Of a stretch of 64,000 bases of DNA, positions 26,838 through 35,912 are shown one piece after another (the first letter of the stretch is position 1; each line of letters starts with the position of its first letter). Below the pieces are notes generated by a model, which saw only the letters and a program-made list of their open reading frames with translations, did no database searches and was not told where the DNA came from. Position numbers and translations under genes: made by a program. The stretch comes from WHSW01 sp963742205 (GTDB lineage: Bacteria > Actinomycetota > Thermoleophilia > Solirubrobacterales > 70-9), in contig CAVUKZ010000008.1 in NCBI GenBank assembly GCA_963742205.1, positions 124,001-188,000 of the forward strand. The letters are read 5' to 3'.

Positions 26838-28526
26838 ATGCCCAAGCACGACGTACTCGTTATCGGAGCCGGCCTCGCCGGCCAGCGGGCCGCCCTCGCC
26901 GCCGCCGAGGAGGGCGTGTCGGTCGGGATCGTGAGCAAGGTCCACCCCGTGCGGTCGCACTCCAACGCGGCCCAGGGCGGGATCAACGCGGCGCTCAATC
27001 CCGAGGACTCGTGGGAATCGCACGCCTTCGACACGGTCAAGGGCTCGGACTACCTGGGCGACCAGGACGCGATCGAGATCATGACCCGCGAGGCGCCCGA
27101 GGAGATCCTGCACCTCGAGCATCTCGGCGTCCCCTTCCACCGCAACGAGAAGGGCGAGCTCGGCACCCGGGCCTTCGGCGGCGCCTCCCAGGCGCGCACG
27201 TACTACGTGGCCGACATCACCGGGCAGGCGATCATGCACGTCCTCTACGAGCAACTCATGAAGTACTCCGAGGACGTCGACCGCTACGAGGAGTACTTCA
27301 CCACCGGGCTGGCGATCGACGACGACGGCGCCTGCGTCGGCGCCGTGCTCCGCAACGTGCGCGACGGCTCGATGGAGCTGTTCGAGGCCAAGAACGTGAT
27401 CCTCGCCACGGGCGGGAACGGCCAGGCCTGGCAGCCGACAACCAACGCCCTGATCTGCACCGGCGACGGGATCGCGATGGCCTACCGCGTCGGCGCCCCG
27501 CTGATGGACATGGAGATGATCCAGTACCACCCCACGACGCTGGCGCGCAAGGGCTTTTTGATCACCGAGGGCGCCCGCGGAGAGGGCGCTCACCTCCTGA
27601 ACGCCAAGGGCGAGCGCTTCATGGAGACGTACGCCCCGAACAAGATGGAGCTCGCCTCGCGCGACGTCGTCTCACGCGCCGAGCAGACCGAGATCAACGA
27701 GGGCCGCGGCTTCGACGACGGCACCGTCGCCCTCGACATCACCGTCGTGCCGAAGAAGCGGATCCACGAGGCGCTGCGCGAGATCGTCCTCGTCGGCCGC
27801 GACTTCGCCGGGGTCGACATCACCCGCGAGCCGATCCACATCAAGCCGGGCAACCACTACACGATGGGCGGCGTGAAGACCGACATCAACGGCGCCACCG
27901 AGATCCCCGGGCTCTACGCCGCGGGCGAGTGCGCCTGCGTCTCGGTCCACGGCGGCAACCGCCTGGGCGCCAACTCGTTGCTCGACACGCTGATCTTCGG
28001 CCGCCGGTCGGGCGTCCACGCCGCCGACCGCGCCAAGGCCACCGAGGGCGGGCGCCCTTCCAAGCGGGTGCTCGCCGACGAGCAGGCGATGATCCAGGCG
28101 GTCATCGGCCGCGAGCGCGGCTCCGGCCGGCGGGTGTCGGAGATCCGCAAGGAGCTCGGCGCGACGATGGACAGATACGTGGCCGTGTTCCGCGACCAGG
28201 AGGGCATCCAGCGGGCGCACGAGATCGTCACGCGGCTCAAGGAGGAGGCCGAGAGCGCCTACATCGACGATCGCGGCGCGGTCTTCAACCAGGACGTGCT
28301 CGGGGCGATCGAGCTCGGCTACATGCTCGACAACGCCGAGGCGGCCTGCGTCGGCGCCCTGCACCGCACGGAGAGCCGCGGCGCGCAGTACCGCACCGAC
28401 TTCCCCGAGCGCAACGACGACGAGTGGCTGAAGCACATCGAGCTGCGGCGCAACGGCGCCGGGCCCGAGATCAGCTACTCCGACGTGACGATCACCGAGT
28501 GGCAGCCGATGGAGAGGACTTACTGA
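26838..28526 (+). CDS. sdhA: Succinate dehydrogenase flavoprotein subunit
   Basis: This FAD-containing subunit oxidises succinate to fumarate. The 562-residue protein has the dinucleotide-binding VLVIGAGLAGQRAALAAAEE and the flavin-linking His segment VRSHSNAAQGGINAAL. It also has VILATGGNGQAWQPTTNA, the capping-domain active site region EMIQYHPTTLARKGFLITEG and GARGEGAHLLN, substrate residues in PIHIKPGNHYTMGGVKTD, GNRLGANSLLDTLIFGRRSG and the helical C-terminal domain. The order is sdhA-sdhB-sdhE. The sdhA stop TGA is directly followed by the GTG of sdhB. Expressed probably from the inverted-repeat region at 26814. Confidence 0.96.
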   Translation: MPKHDVLVIGAGLAGQRAALAAAEEGVSVGIVSKVHPVRSHSNAAQGGINAALNPEDSWESHAFDTVKGSDYLGDQDAIEIMTREAPEEILHLEHLGVPFHRNEKGELGTRAFGGASQARTYYVADITGQAIMHVLYEQLMKYSEDVDRYEEYFTTGLAIDDDGACVGAVLRNVRDGSMELFEAKNVILATGGNGQAWQPTTNALICTGDGIAMAYRVGAPLMDMEMIQYHPTTLARKGFLITEGARGEGAHLLNAKGERFMETYAPNKMELASRDVVSRAEQTEINEGRGFDDGTVALDITVVPKKRIHEALREIVLVGRDFAGVDITREPIHIKPGNHYTMGGVKTDINGATEIPGLYAAGECACVSVHGGNRLGANSLLDTLIFGRRSGVHAADRAKATEGGRPSKRVLADEQAMIQAVIGRERGSGRRVSEIRKELGATMDRYVAVFRDQEGIQRAHEIVTRLKEEAESAYIDDRGAVFNQDVLGAIELGYMLDNAEAACVGALHRTESRGAQYRTDFPERNDDEWLKHIELRRNGAGPEISYSDVTITEWQPMERTY

Positions 28527-29700
28527 GTGGAAGCCCAGACCGGCACTGAAACCGAGGAGTACACGCTCAAGGTCCGGCGCTTCAAGCCCGACGCGGGCGA
28601 GGGGCCGTACTGGCAGGAGTTCGACGTCGAGCTCGACCCGACGCTCTCCGTGCTCGACGGCCTGCTTCAGGCCAAGGATCGCGAGGACGGGTCGCTCGCG
28701 GTGCGCTGCTCTTGCCGGGCGGCGATCTGCGGCTCGTGCGGGGTGAAGATCAACGGCCAGTCGACGCTCGCCTGCCTGACGCAGGTCGGCGAGGCGCACG
28801 AGTTTGCCAACCGCCGCAACGGCGGGGAGACGAAGCCGATCACGTGTCGAGCCCATGGGCAACATGCCGGTGATCAAGGACCTGGTCACGGACATGGAGG
28901 CGACCCACTGGGAGAAGATCCGCCGGGTCACTCCGTGGCTGCTCGACGACGGCAACCCGCCGGAGCGTGAGCGGATCGTGCCGCCGGACTCGATGGTCGA
29001 CATCACGCAGACGATCGCCTGCATCCAGTGCGGCGCCTGCGTGTCGTCCTGCCTGTCGATGGAGGTCGACCCCGACTTCATCGGCCCGGCGGCGCTGGCC
29101 AAGGCCTACCGCTTCGTCGGCGACCCGCGCGACGTCGAGACCCGCGAGCGCCTCTACGACCTCGCCCAGGACCCGCACGGCATCTACGACTGCACGCACT
29201 GCTTCTCGTGCGTCGACGCCTGCCCCAAGGGCGTCGCGCCGATGGACCAGATCATGCGCCTGCGCCGCGCGGCCGGCACCGACGAGGAGATCAACGACCG
29301 CAACAACGGCCACAACCACGAGGCCGCGTTCGTGAAGATCATCAAAAAGAAGGGCACCCTCGACGAGTCGCTGCTGCAGCAGGAGTCATACGCCCCGGGG
29401 ATCAAGGGCAAGCTGATGCCGAGGCCGTCGGCGCTCAAGGGGCTGCTGGCCTCGATCCCGACCGCGCTCCGCGGCGTGCGCAGCGGCAAGATGCGCTCGA
29501 TCCCGAAGCTGATCCCCGGCGTCCACCCCAAGCTCCCGGGCGACTCGCAGACCCAGGTGAAGCGCCTCTACGAGCGCGCCGAGGCGGAGCACACCCAGAT
29601 CAACCTCTACATCACCGGCGAGGAGGACGTGGAGCCAGAGCCCGACGAGGAGACCCTGAGCCCACCTGAAGCGTCGCCCGGACCGAAGGAGAACGAGTGA
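28527..29700 (+). CDS. sdhB: Succinate dehydrogenase iron-sulfur subunit, one frameshift
   Basis: This electron-transfer subunit carries three Fe-S centres. The plant-type [2Fe-2S] motif is CSCRAAICGSCGVKINGQST then LAC. After the junction come CIQCGACVSSCLSMEVDP and CTHCFSCVDACPKGVAP for two cubane-type clusters. A long C-terminal extension (basic, ending in acidic EDVEPEPDEETL) is also present. Codons 1-106 and the remainder are in different frames. One surplus T at about 28845 separates ETKPIT from VEPMGNMPVIKDLV; without it the protein is continuous. The stop overlaps the next gene (GTGA). The length is greater than the usual 240-260 residues, which is typical for the group with an HdrB-like partner. 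Confidence 0.9.
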
Positions 29701-30593
29701 AACTCGCGTATTGGCCCGGCTGCGTCTCGCGCGGCTTCACCACCGAGCTTCACGGCTCGATGGCGCTGGTCGCCGACCGGCTCGGGATCGACCTGGTGAC
29801 GCTCGACCGCGCCAACTGCTGCGGCGCGGGGGTGATCGCCGAGCACAACCAGGAGCTCGCCGACACGCTCAACGCCCGCACCTTCGCCCTCGCCCAGCAG
29901 ACGGGGCTCGGGATGATGAACATCTGCTCGACCTGCCAGGGCGCGCAGTCGGAGTGCCAGCAGCGCCTCGACGCCGACTCGGCCTATCGCGCCCACATCA
30001 ACGAGGCGCTCGCCGGCGAGGGGATCGAGTACGTGAAGGGCAAGCAGGGCTGGGAGAACAAGAACTTCCTCTGGGTGCTGGTCGAGGACTACGGCCTGGC
30101 CGGGCTGAAGGCGAAGGTGAGCCGGCCGCTCTCGGGCCTGCGGGTGGGGCCGTTTTACGGTTGCTACGTCGTCCGCCCGAAGTCGCGGCTTGGCTACGAC
30201 GAGCACCCGGAGCGCGATCTCTACCTGGAGATGGTGATCGAGGCGCTCGGCGGCGAGGTGGTCGACTACGACGGCGCCCGCAAGTGCTGCGGCTTCCCGG
30301 TGATCACGATGAACCGCGACACCTCGCTGCGCCAGGCGGGCACGCACATCGCCGACGCCCTCGACCAGGGCGCCGACTGCCTCGTCACCCCGTGCCCGCT
30401 CTGCCACCTCAACCTCGACCTGCAGCAGCCCGAGGCGGCAAAGGTCGTCAACCGCGACCTCGGCCTCGCGGTCCTGCACCTGCCGCAGCTCGTCGGCCTG
30501 GCGCTCGGGCTCGAGCCGAAGGAGCTCGGGATGAATCGCCACATCGCATCGACCGAGTGGGTCGCCGAGCGGCTCGCCGGGGTGCCGATGTGA
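29697..30593 (+). CDS. sdhE: SdhE/HdrB-type CCG-domain subunit of succinate dehydrogenase
   Basis: The 298-residue protein has two cysteine-rich CCG domains as in heterodisulfide reductase HdrB and the SdhE subunit of class E succinate dehydrogenases. The first cluster residues are YWPGCVSRG, RANCCGAG and CSTCQG. The second set is YGCYVV, RKCCGFPV and TPCPLCHLNLD. There is no transmembrane helix; in this class SdhE replaces the usual membrane anchors and binds non-cubane iron-sulfur clusters near the membrane quinone. Start GTG 29697 overlaps the sdhB stop; its stop overlaps the GTG of the 53-codon gene (GTGA). This is E-type, not the A-D type. Confidence 0.87.
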   Translation: MKLAYWPGCVSRGFTTELHGSMALVADRLGIDLVTLDRANCCGAGVIAEHNQELADTLNARTFALAQQTGLGMMNICSTCQGAQSECQQRLDADSAYRAHINEALAGEGIEYVKGKQGWENKNFLWVLVEDYGLAGLKAKVSRPLSGLRVGPFYGCYVVRPKSRLGYDEHPERDLYLEMVIEALGGEVVDYDGARKCCGFPVITMNRDTSLRQAGTHIADALDQGADCLVTPCPLCHLNLDLQQPEAAKVVNRDLGLAVLHLPQLVGLALGLEPKELGMNRHIASTEWVAERLAGVPM

Positions 30594-30751
30594 GCGGCGA
30601 CCTGCCACAGGGCGCCCCGCAGCCACCGCCCGAGGTTGAGCAGGCGGCCCTGCTCGGCCACATCGAGGACGCGGTCAGCCTGTATCTGAAGTTCACGGAC
30701 GTCGACCCGGAGACCGCCCGCCAGGTGGTCGAGAAGCTCGCCGAGGGCTAG
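30590..30751 (+). CDS. 53-residue protein translationally coupled to sdhE
   Basis: This small gene starts at the GTG that overlaps the sdhE stop by four bases and reads MSGDLPQGAPQPPPEVEQAA followed by LLGHIEDAVSLYLKFTDVDP and ETARQVVEKLAEG. The protein is acidic, helical after a Pro-rich start, and has no cysteine or transmembrane segment. The GTGA coupling matches the sdhB/sdhE junction, so it is probably the last gene of the operon. It could be a small structural subunit or assembly factor. Its 3' end overlaps the end of the convergent GNAT gene by 59 bases and stops inside an 18-base palindrome. No named family recognised. Confidence 0.6.
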   Translation: MSGDLPQGAPQPPPEVEQAALLGHIEDAVSLYLKFTDVDPETARQVVEKLAEG

Positions 30752-31409
30752 CGGCCCGGGCCGCTAACGGTCCCGAGTCGCCGGACGCGAGGGCGCCGGC
30801 CTCGCGCCACATGAACCAGTTGGGGACGCCGAGCACCTCGTCCTCCTGAATCACCTCGTAGCCAAAGCGCGAGTACAGGGCGACGTTCTGCGGCTTCTCG
30901 GTCTCCAGGTAGGAGTCCTCGCCCGCCTCGTCGAGGCGCCGCGTGTACTCGCGCAGCACGAGGCTGCCGACGCCCTGACCCTGGAACTCGGGCTCGACCC
31001 CGAACGGGCCGAAGTGGGCGTGCGGTCGCCGGGGGTCGCGGCGCTCCCAGTTGTCGAGCCAGCGAACGGATCGCACCGCGGTCCGCGGACCGGAGCGGAT
31101 CAGGTCAGGGACGAGACGCACCTTCTTCGCGTTGCTCATCCGGCACGCCCGCTCGACGAGATCGTTGGTCGACGCGATCACGCGGCCGTCGAGCCGCGCG
31201 ACGAGCGGTCGCTGGTGACTCGTGAGTTGGTACAGCCGGCTGAAGAAGCGATGCACCACCCGGTAGGAGCGGTCGAGGTCGGGGCCGACCACCGCGATCA
31301 CCATCGGGCTGTCGCACATCGCCCGGGAGACGACCTCGATCGCCGTCTCGATCTCGTCCGGACGGGTGTCGCCGACCTCGATGCGGGCCAGGTCGACCCG
31401 CTCGCTCAC
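30693..31409 (-). CDS. GNAT-family N-acetyltransferase
   Basis: The catalytic core is of the GNAT fold: VRSVRWLDNWERRDPRRPHA, then the acetyl-CoA loop FGVEPEFQGQGVGSLVLREY, YLETEKPQNVALYSRFGYEV and VPNWFMWRE. The start was placed at GTG 31409 because its TGA overlap with the antiporter stop (GTGA) and a GGAG upstream are better than the ATG 27 bases earlier. After WFMWREAG the reading frame continues about 33 more Arg/Ala/Gly/Pro codons that do not look like protein, so the true end may be close to 30790, with a late frameshift; that would also remove the overlap with the 53-codon gene. Substrate unknown. Confidence 0.8.
   Translation of the reverse strand: MSERVDLARIEVGDTRPDEIETAIEVVSRAMCDSPMVIAVVGPDLDRSYRVVHRFFSRLYQLTSHQRPLVARLDGRVIASTNDLVERACRMSNAKKVRLVPDLIRSGPRTAVRSVRWLDNWERRDPRRPHAHFGPFGVEPEFQGQGVGSLVLREYTRRLDEAGEDSYLETEKPQNVALYSRFGYEVIQEDEVLGVPNWFMWREAGALASGDSGPLAARAASPRRASRPPGGRSPGRRP
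30749..30766. terminator. 18-bp perfect palindrome between convergent genes
   Basis: TAGCGGCCCGGGCCGCTA is its own reverse complement and begins at the TAG stop of the 53-codon gene. It lies where the sdh operon and the GNAT/antiporter operon converge and may act as a bidirectional terminator. No T-tract. Confidence 0.45.
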
Positions 31410-32593
31410 CCGCGCTCCAGCCGTCGGCTGATCCATCGTGCCCCGACGGTATCGGTCAGCCCGTGCGCGACGATCGAAGCCAGGATCACGAACGAGGCGA
31501 CGTCGAAGACGAGGGTTCGGTGCGGCACGGCGGCATCGAGCGCGAGCAGCGCGAAGAGCATCGAGGCGGCGCCCTTGGGCCCGAACCAGGCGATGAACGC
31601 CTTGTGCGACCGGGGGATCCCGGTTCGCAGAAGCGCCAACTCCACCGCCACCGGGCGCGCGAGCAGCAGGGCGAAGACGATGAAGCCGAGCAGGGCGGGC
31701 ACCGACGCGTCATAGCCCGTCCCGACGATCAGGGCGCCGAAGACGAAGAACGTGAGCACCTGGAAGATCGCGCTCACGTTCTCCGAGAAGTCGGCGAAGC
31801 GCTCGGTGATCTCGTGCTCGGAGATGCCGAGCGTGATCCCGAGGACGAACGCCGCGATCAGCCCGTTGCCGAAGGTGACATCGGCGAGCCCGAAGGCCAC
31901 GAGGCCGAGGCCGATGGCGTAGATACCCGCGTACCGCGCCGTGATGCCCCGCGGGGTCACGCGATGCAGCCAGCCGCCGAAGATGCCGAGCACGATCCCG
32001 ATCACGGCGCCAAACGCCGCCTCGCCGACGAGCTGAGCGGCCTCGCTGCCGGCGTCCCCGCCGGGCGAGGCCAGGACCAGGAAGAAGAGCACGAACGGAA
32101 GCGCGAGCCCGTCGTTGAGCCCGGACTCGAGGTTGAGCGTGTGGCGGATCGTCTCCGGGACGGCGCGCGACGTGACCACCGAGGAGGTGACCACGGGGTC
32201 GGTGGCGCAGAGGATCGCGCCGAGCAGGAAGGCCTCGGACCAGGCGAGGTCGCCGAACAACAGCTTCGCGCCGCCGGCGAGCAGGACGAGGGTGATCGGC
32301 ATCGCGATCACGAGGGCGCGGGCGGGCGGGCCCCAGTGGCGAGCGAGGAGCTCGCGATCGACCAGCAGCCCGTCGGAGACCAGGGTGAGGATCAGCGCCA
32401 GCTCGATCAGCTCGACGATCCCCTCGTCGCCGACGTCGACCGAGACGACGTCCAGCTCCGCGAGCACGATCCCCAGCACGATCGAGAGCACGGAGGCCGA
32501 GAGCACGGTGCCGCGGATCAGCCCTGAGAGCGCCGCGGTCACGGTCAGCAGCCCGCCGAAGATCAGCGCCGCCTCGCCGAACGAGAGGTCCAT
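31406..32593 (-). CDS. Cation:proton antiporter (NhaP/CPA type)
   Basis: This 395-residue membrane protein with about 12 helices belongs to the monovalent cation/H+ antiporter superfamily. The ion-binding segments are GAILCATDPVVTSSVV (TDP motif, about residue 123) and LESGLNDGLALPFVLFF (ND motif, about 153). A later segment, WFGPKGAASMLFALL, carries the usual G-P-R/K-G loop. It probably exports Na+ or K+ in exchange for H+. There is no RCK/TrkA domain. The ATG at 32593 overlaps the stop of the upstream membrane-protein gene (TGATG), and its own stop overlaps GNAT (GTGA), so the three are one operon. Confidence 0.9.
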   Translation of the reverse strand: MDLSFGEAALIFGGLLTVTAALSGLIRGTVLSASVLSIVLGIVLAELDVVSVDVGDEGIVELIELALILTLVSDGLLVDRELLARHWGPPARALVIAMPITLVLLAGGAKLLFGDLAWSEAFLLGAILCATDPVVTSSVVTSRAVPETIRHTLNLESGLNDGLALPFVLFFLVLASPGGDAGSEAAQLVGEAAFGAVIGIVLGIFGGWLHRVTPRGITARYAGIYAIGLGLVAFGLADVTFGNGLIAAFVLGITLGISEHEITERFADFSENVSAIFQVLTFFVFGALIVGTGYDASVPALLGFIVFALLLARPVAVELALLRTGIPRSHKAFIAWFGPKGAASMLFALLALDAAVPHRTLVFDVASFVILASIVAHGLTDTVGARWISRRLERG

Positions 32594-34810
32594 CAGCGCA
32601 CGTACCAGTCGACGTAGCCGGCGCAGCTGTGGCGCTCGGGCTCGGCGCGAGTCGCCGCGAGCGCCCCGAGATGGGCGACCGAGTGGGCGCCGAGCAGTCG
32701 CCCGGCGGCCGGGGGATCGGCGACCGTCGCGGTGAGCGTCGTCGGCGGCGAGTCGGCGTTGACCACGAGCAGGCCCGCCGCCCAGTACGGCGCCGTGCCG
32801 CGATAGTCGAGGTTCCCGGGCACGCTGGCCTCGAAGCCGGAACCGTCGCTGATCGTTACCGGGCGGGTCGCGTCGTACTGGAGCGAGAGCTCCCACCGCC
32901 CCGGCGGCAGGTGGAGATCGGCGGTTGCCGACTCGCCGCTCTCGACCGTGGTCTGCGACCACGGGCTCGCCAACACCGGCTCGGCCGCGAACGACGAGAC
33001 GCGCCGCGGCTTGGCCGCGGTCGGGCAGCCGTCCGTGCGGCCGGGCTCGGCGCCGGTCTCCGCCGGCTCTCGCCCGATTGGCGATCGCTGCTTCTCCCAC
33101 AGCACGTAGGAGTTGGTGGTCTTCACCGCGCGGTAGCCCGGCGGCGGGCCGCTCGCGTACGCGGCGCGGGTCGTGAGCACGTATGGGAACCGGGCCAGCG
33201 TCGCCGCGGTCACCGAGTCGAAGTCGAACTTCGAGCCCACGTCGCGGAGCTTGAAGTTGGGCTCGACGAAGTAGGGGTCGTAGAAGTTGCGCACGTGGGT
33301 GAACGGCTTTGAGCCGCGCAGCTCGTAGAGGACGAAGTTGTCGCGCCCGAGGAAGAGCAGCTTCTCACCCTCGACCAGCGGCCGGATCTGCGCCAGCTCG
33401 TCGGCGTGGTCGGACGGCGCGACCGGTGCCTGGCGCAGGATCAGAAACGAGCAGAGCGCTGCGATGACGGCGAAGGCCGAGCCGAGGAGCACCAGTGGCC
33501 TGCGGGCCGACCCGAGCAGGCCGCCGAGGATGATCAGCGAGACCAGCGGGGCGGCGATCGCGAGCGCCTTGGCCGAGGTATAGACCGTCCCGAGGGCCAC
33601 GGGCGAACACGTAGAGGACGATCGCGGCGCCGAGCGCGGCCGGGATCGCGGCGCCGTGGCGGCGGATCCACCGCGGGAGCGCGAGCGCGAGGCAGACGAG
33701 GGCGAAGGCCCCGCCGACGTAGAAGACGGCGGCGGGCAGGCTCGAGGCGGCGGCCGAGAGCCGGAACTCGCTGGTCGGCCAGATGCCGAGCGCCTCGAGC
33801 GGGGACAGCTGGCCCGGCAGGTTGCCCAGGCCGCCCTCGTTGGCCCGGTCGGGATGCAGGGCGCGGAAGTCGGCGAAATCGAGGAGGCGCCCGAGCTCGG
33901 GCAGCGAGAGGACGATCAGGACAGCGGCGCCGACGGCCGCGGCGAACACCGCCGCCCGGCGATCCGCCGCCCCCGTGGCGATCCGCCACAGCCCCCAGAC
34001 GATCGCCACCCCGGCGAGCCACGCCAGGCCCGGGAAGGAGTAGACGTAGGTCACCCCCGCGGCGAGCAGGCCCAGGGGGATGGCGTCGCGCCAGTCCTCG
34101 GCGCGGGCGAGGAGGAGCGCGAAGGTGAGGACGAACAGCGCCATGATCGGCTCCTTGAACGCCTCCTGCGCGAGGTAGGCGGCCGCCAGATACGGGAGCG
34201 AGACGAGCGCGGCGGCGCCCACCCGCGGCCCCGTGGCCAACCCGTCGAGGGCCTCGTAGGCCACCAGCGCGGTGAGCGCGGGGATCGCCAGCACGAGCCC
34301 GGCGAAGACGTCGATCGAGCTCGCGCCCAGGAGCGTCCCGAGCCCGGCGACCATCGCGTGTGGGCCCAGCGGGTAGCCCTGGTCGATCAGCACCGGCTCG
34401 GGCCGGAAGCCGTCGGCGATCCAGTCCGCGAGCAGCAGGTGCGAGGCCATGTCGTCGTTGACCAGCCCGACCCCGAGGATCCCCACCGTCCCCGCGGCGA
34501 TGAACGGGATCGCGGCGAACAGCGCCGAGATCGCGGCGGCGCCTGCGGCCGGCCCGGGGACGCCGCCGCGCACGCCGCCGACGGCCAGCGCGACGACCCC
34601 GGCGAGCACCAGCACGGCGAGGACGATCGCCAGCACCGTGCCGCGGGCTCCGAGGCCGGCGGCAGCCCCCGCGGCGACGAGCAGGACCGCGAGGCCGACG
34701 GGTCCCGAGTACCAGGTCCACTCGCGGCGACCGCAGAGTGCGAGCGCTGCCTGGCCGACCGCGAGCGATCCGGCGACGATCAGCGCCGCCGAGGCGATCG
34801 CTGCGAGCAC
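32593..34810 (-). CDS. Large multi-pass membrane protein, one frameshift
   Basis: About 740 residues in two frames joined near 33600, where one indel interrupts LYVFA and PVALGTVYTSAKALAI. The first 400 residues carry about 10 hydrophobic helices with loops such as LVNDDMASHLLLADWIADGF, LIDQGYPLGPHAMVAG and YLAQEAFKEPIMALF. The last 330 residues have two or three more helices and a soluble beta-rich extracytoplasmic domain (SDHADELAQIRPLVEGEKLL onward). The layout resembles GT-C type lipid-linked sugar transferases or the membrane proteins often found beside glycopolymer genes, but the DxD-type motif I would need is not clear. It precedes the antiporter and follows asd by 10 bases. Confidence 0.65.
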
Positions 34811-34820
34811 GGCCCCGGTC

Positions 34821-35882
34821 TTAGGCGGCTAGCGCTGCCGCGCCGGCGGGGACGCGGAGGAGGTCGCGCTCGGCGAGCAGCTCGGCGACCTGAACGGCAT
34901 TGGTCGCGGCGCCCTTGCGCAGGTTGTCGCCGACGACCCAGAGGTTGAGGCAGCGCTCCGCCGACGGATCGCGCCTGATCCTCCCGACGAGCACCTCGTC
35001 GCGACCGGCGACGTCGGTGGCGAGCGGGTACACGCCGTTCTCCGGGGAGTCGACGACCAGGGCGCCGGGCGCCGCCGAGAGCAGCTCACGGCATTCCTCG
35101 GGCGAGAGCGCGGTCCGCGTCTGCACGTTGACCGACTGCGAGTGCCCGACGAACACCGGCACGCGGGCGCAGGTCGCCGAGATCCCGAGCTCGTCGCCGA
35201 GCTCGAGGATCTTTCGCGTCTCGGCCATCAGCTTGCGCTCCTCGGTCGTGTAGTCGTCGCCGTCCTTGAAGGACTCGACCTGCGGCAGGACGTTGAACGC
35301 GATCCGGTGCGGATACACGGATGGCGCCGGCGGCTCCTGGCCGTGGAGGATCGCGTGAGCCTGGGCCTCGAGCTCGTCGACGGCCCGCTGACCGGTCCCG
35401 GACACCGACTGATAGGTCGAGATCACGATCCGCTCGATCCCGACCTGGCGCTCGATCGGGCCGAGGGCGATCATCAGCTGCATCGTCGAGCAGTTCGGGT
35501 TCGCGATCAGGCCCGAGTGGCCCTCGACGGCATCGGGGTTGATCTCGGCGACGACGAGCGGCACCTCCGGATGCATCCGCCAAAAGCTGGTGTTGTCGAC
35601 CACGACCGCGCCCGCGGCCACAAACCGCGGCGCCCACTCGGAGCTCACCGCGCCGCCGGCCGAGGAGAGCACCAGATCGAGGCCCTGGATGGTCTCGTCG
35701 GAGAGCGGGCGGCACTCCACCTGGTCGCCCGCGAACTCCACCCGCTTGCCCGCCGAGCGCTCCGAGGCGAACGGGACCAGCTCGCTGACCGGGAAGCCGC
35801 GTTCGGCCAAGACCTCGAGGATCGTGCTGCCCACCGCGCCGGTGGCGCCGACCACACCGACCCTGTAGGCGTGCTCACTCAT
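34821..35882 (-). CDS. asd: Aspartate-semialdehyde dehydrogenase
   Basis: This reduces aspartyl phosphate to aspartate semialdehyde using NADPH, the second step of the Lys/Thr/Met and diaminopimelate pathway. The 353-residue protein has the nucleotide loop VGVVGATGAVGSTILEVLAE, SSAGGAVSSEWAPRF, the catalytic Cys in NPNCSTMQLM (about 134), STYQSVSGTGQRAVDEL and the active-site His/Arg region RVPVFVGHSQSV. It is intact. It follows lysC by 30 bases on the same strand, the normal actinobacterial lysC-asd pair. Confidence 0.96.
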   Translation of the reverse strand: MSEHAYRVGVVGATGAVGSTILEVLAERGFPVSELVPFASERSAGKRVEFAGDQVECRPLSDETIQGLDLVLSSAGGAVSSEWAPRFVAAGAVVVDNTSFWRMHPEVPLVVAEINPDAVEGHSGLIANPNCSTMQLMIALGPIERQVGIERIVISTYQSVSGTGQRAVDELEAQAHAILHGQEPPAPSVYPHRIAFNVLPQVESFKDGDDYTTEERKLMAETRKILELGDELGISATCARVPVFVGHSQSVNVQTRTALSPEECRELLSAAPGALVVDSPENGVYPLATDVAGRDEVLVGRIRRDPSAERCLNLWVVGDNLRKGAATNAVQVAELLAERDLLRVPAGAAALAA

Positions 35883-35912
35883 CGCCGAGAGTATGGCGGC
35901 TGAGGTGGCTAC

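Noticed and set aside
30593..30790. Antisense regulation between the 53-codon gene and GNAT
   Set aside because: The overlap depends on an Arg/Pro-rich GNAT tail that is probably not coding, so the overlap itself is doubtful.
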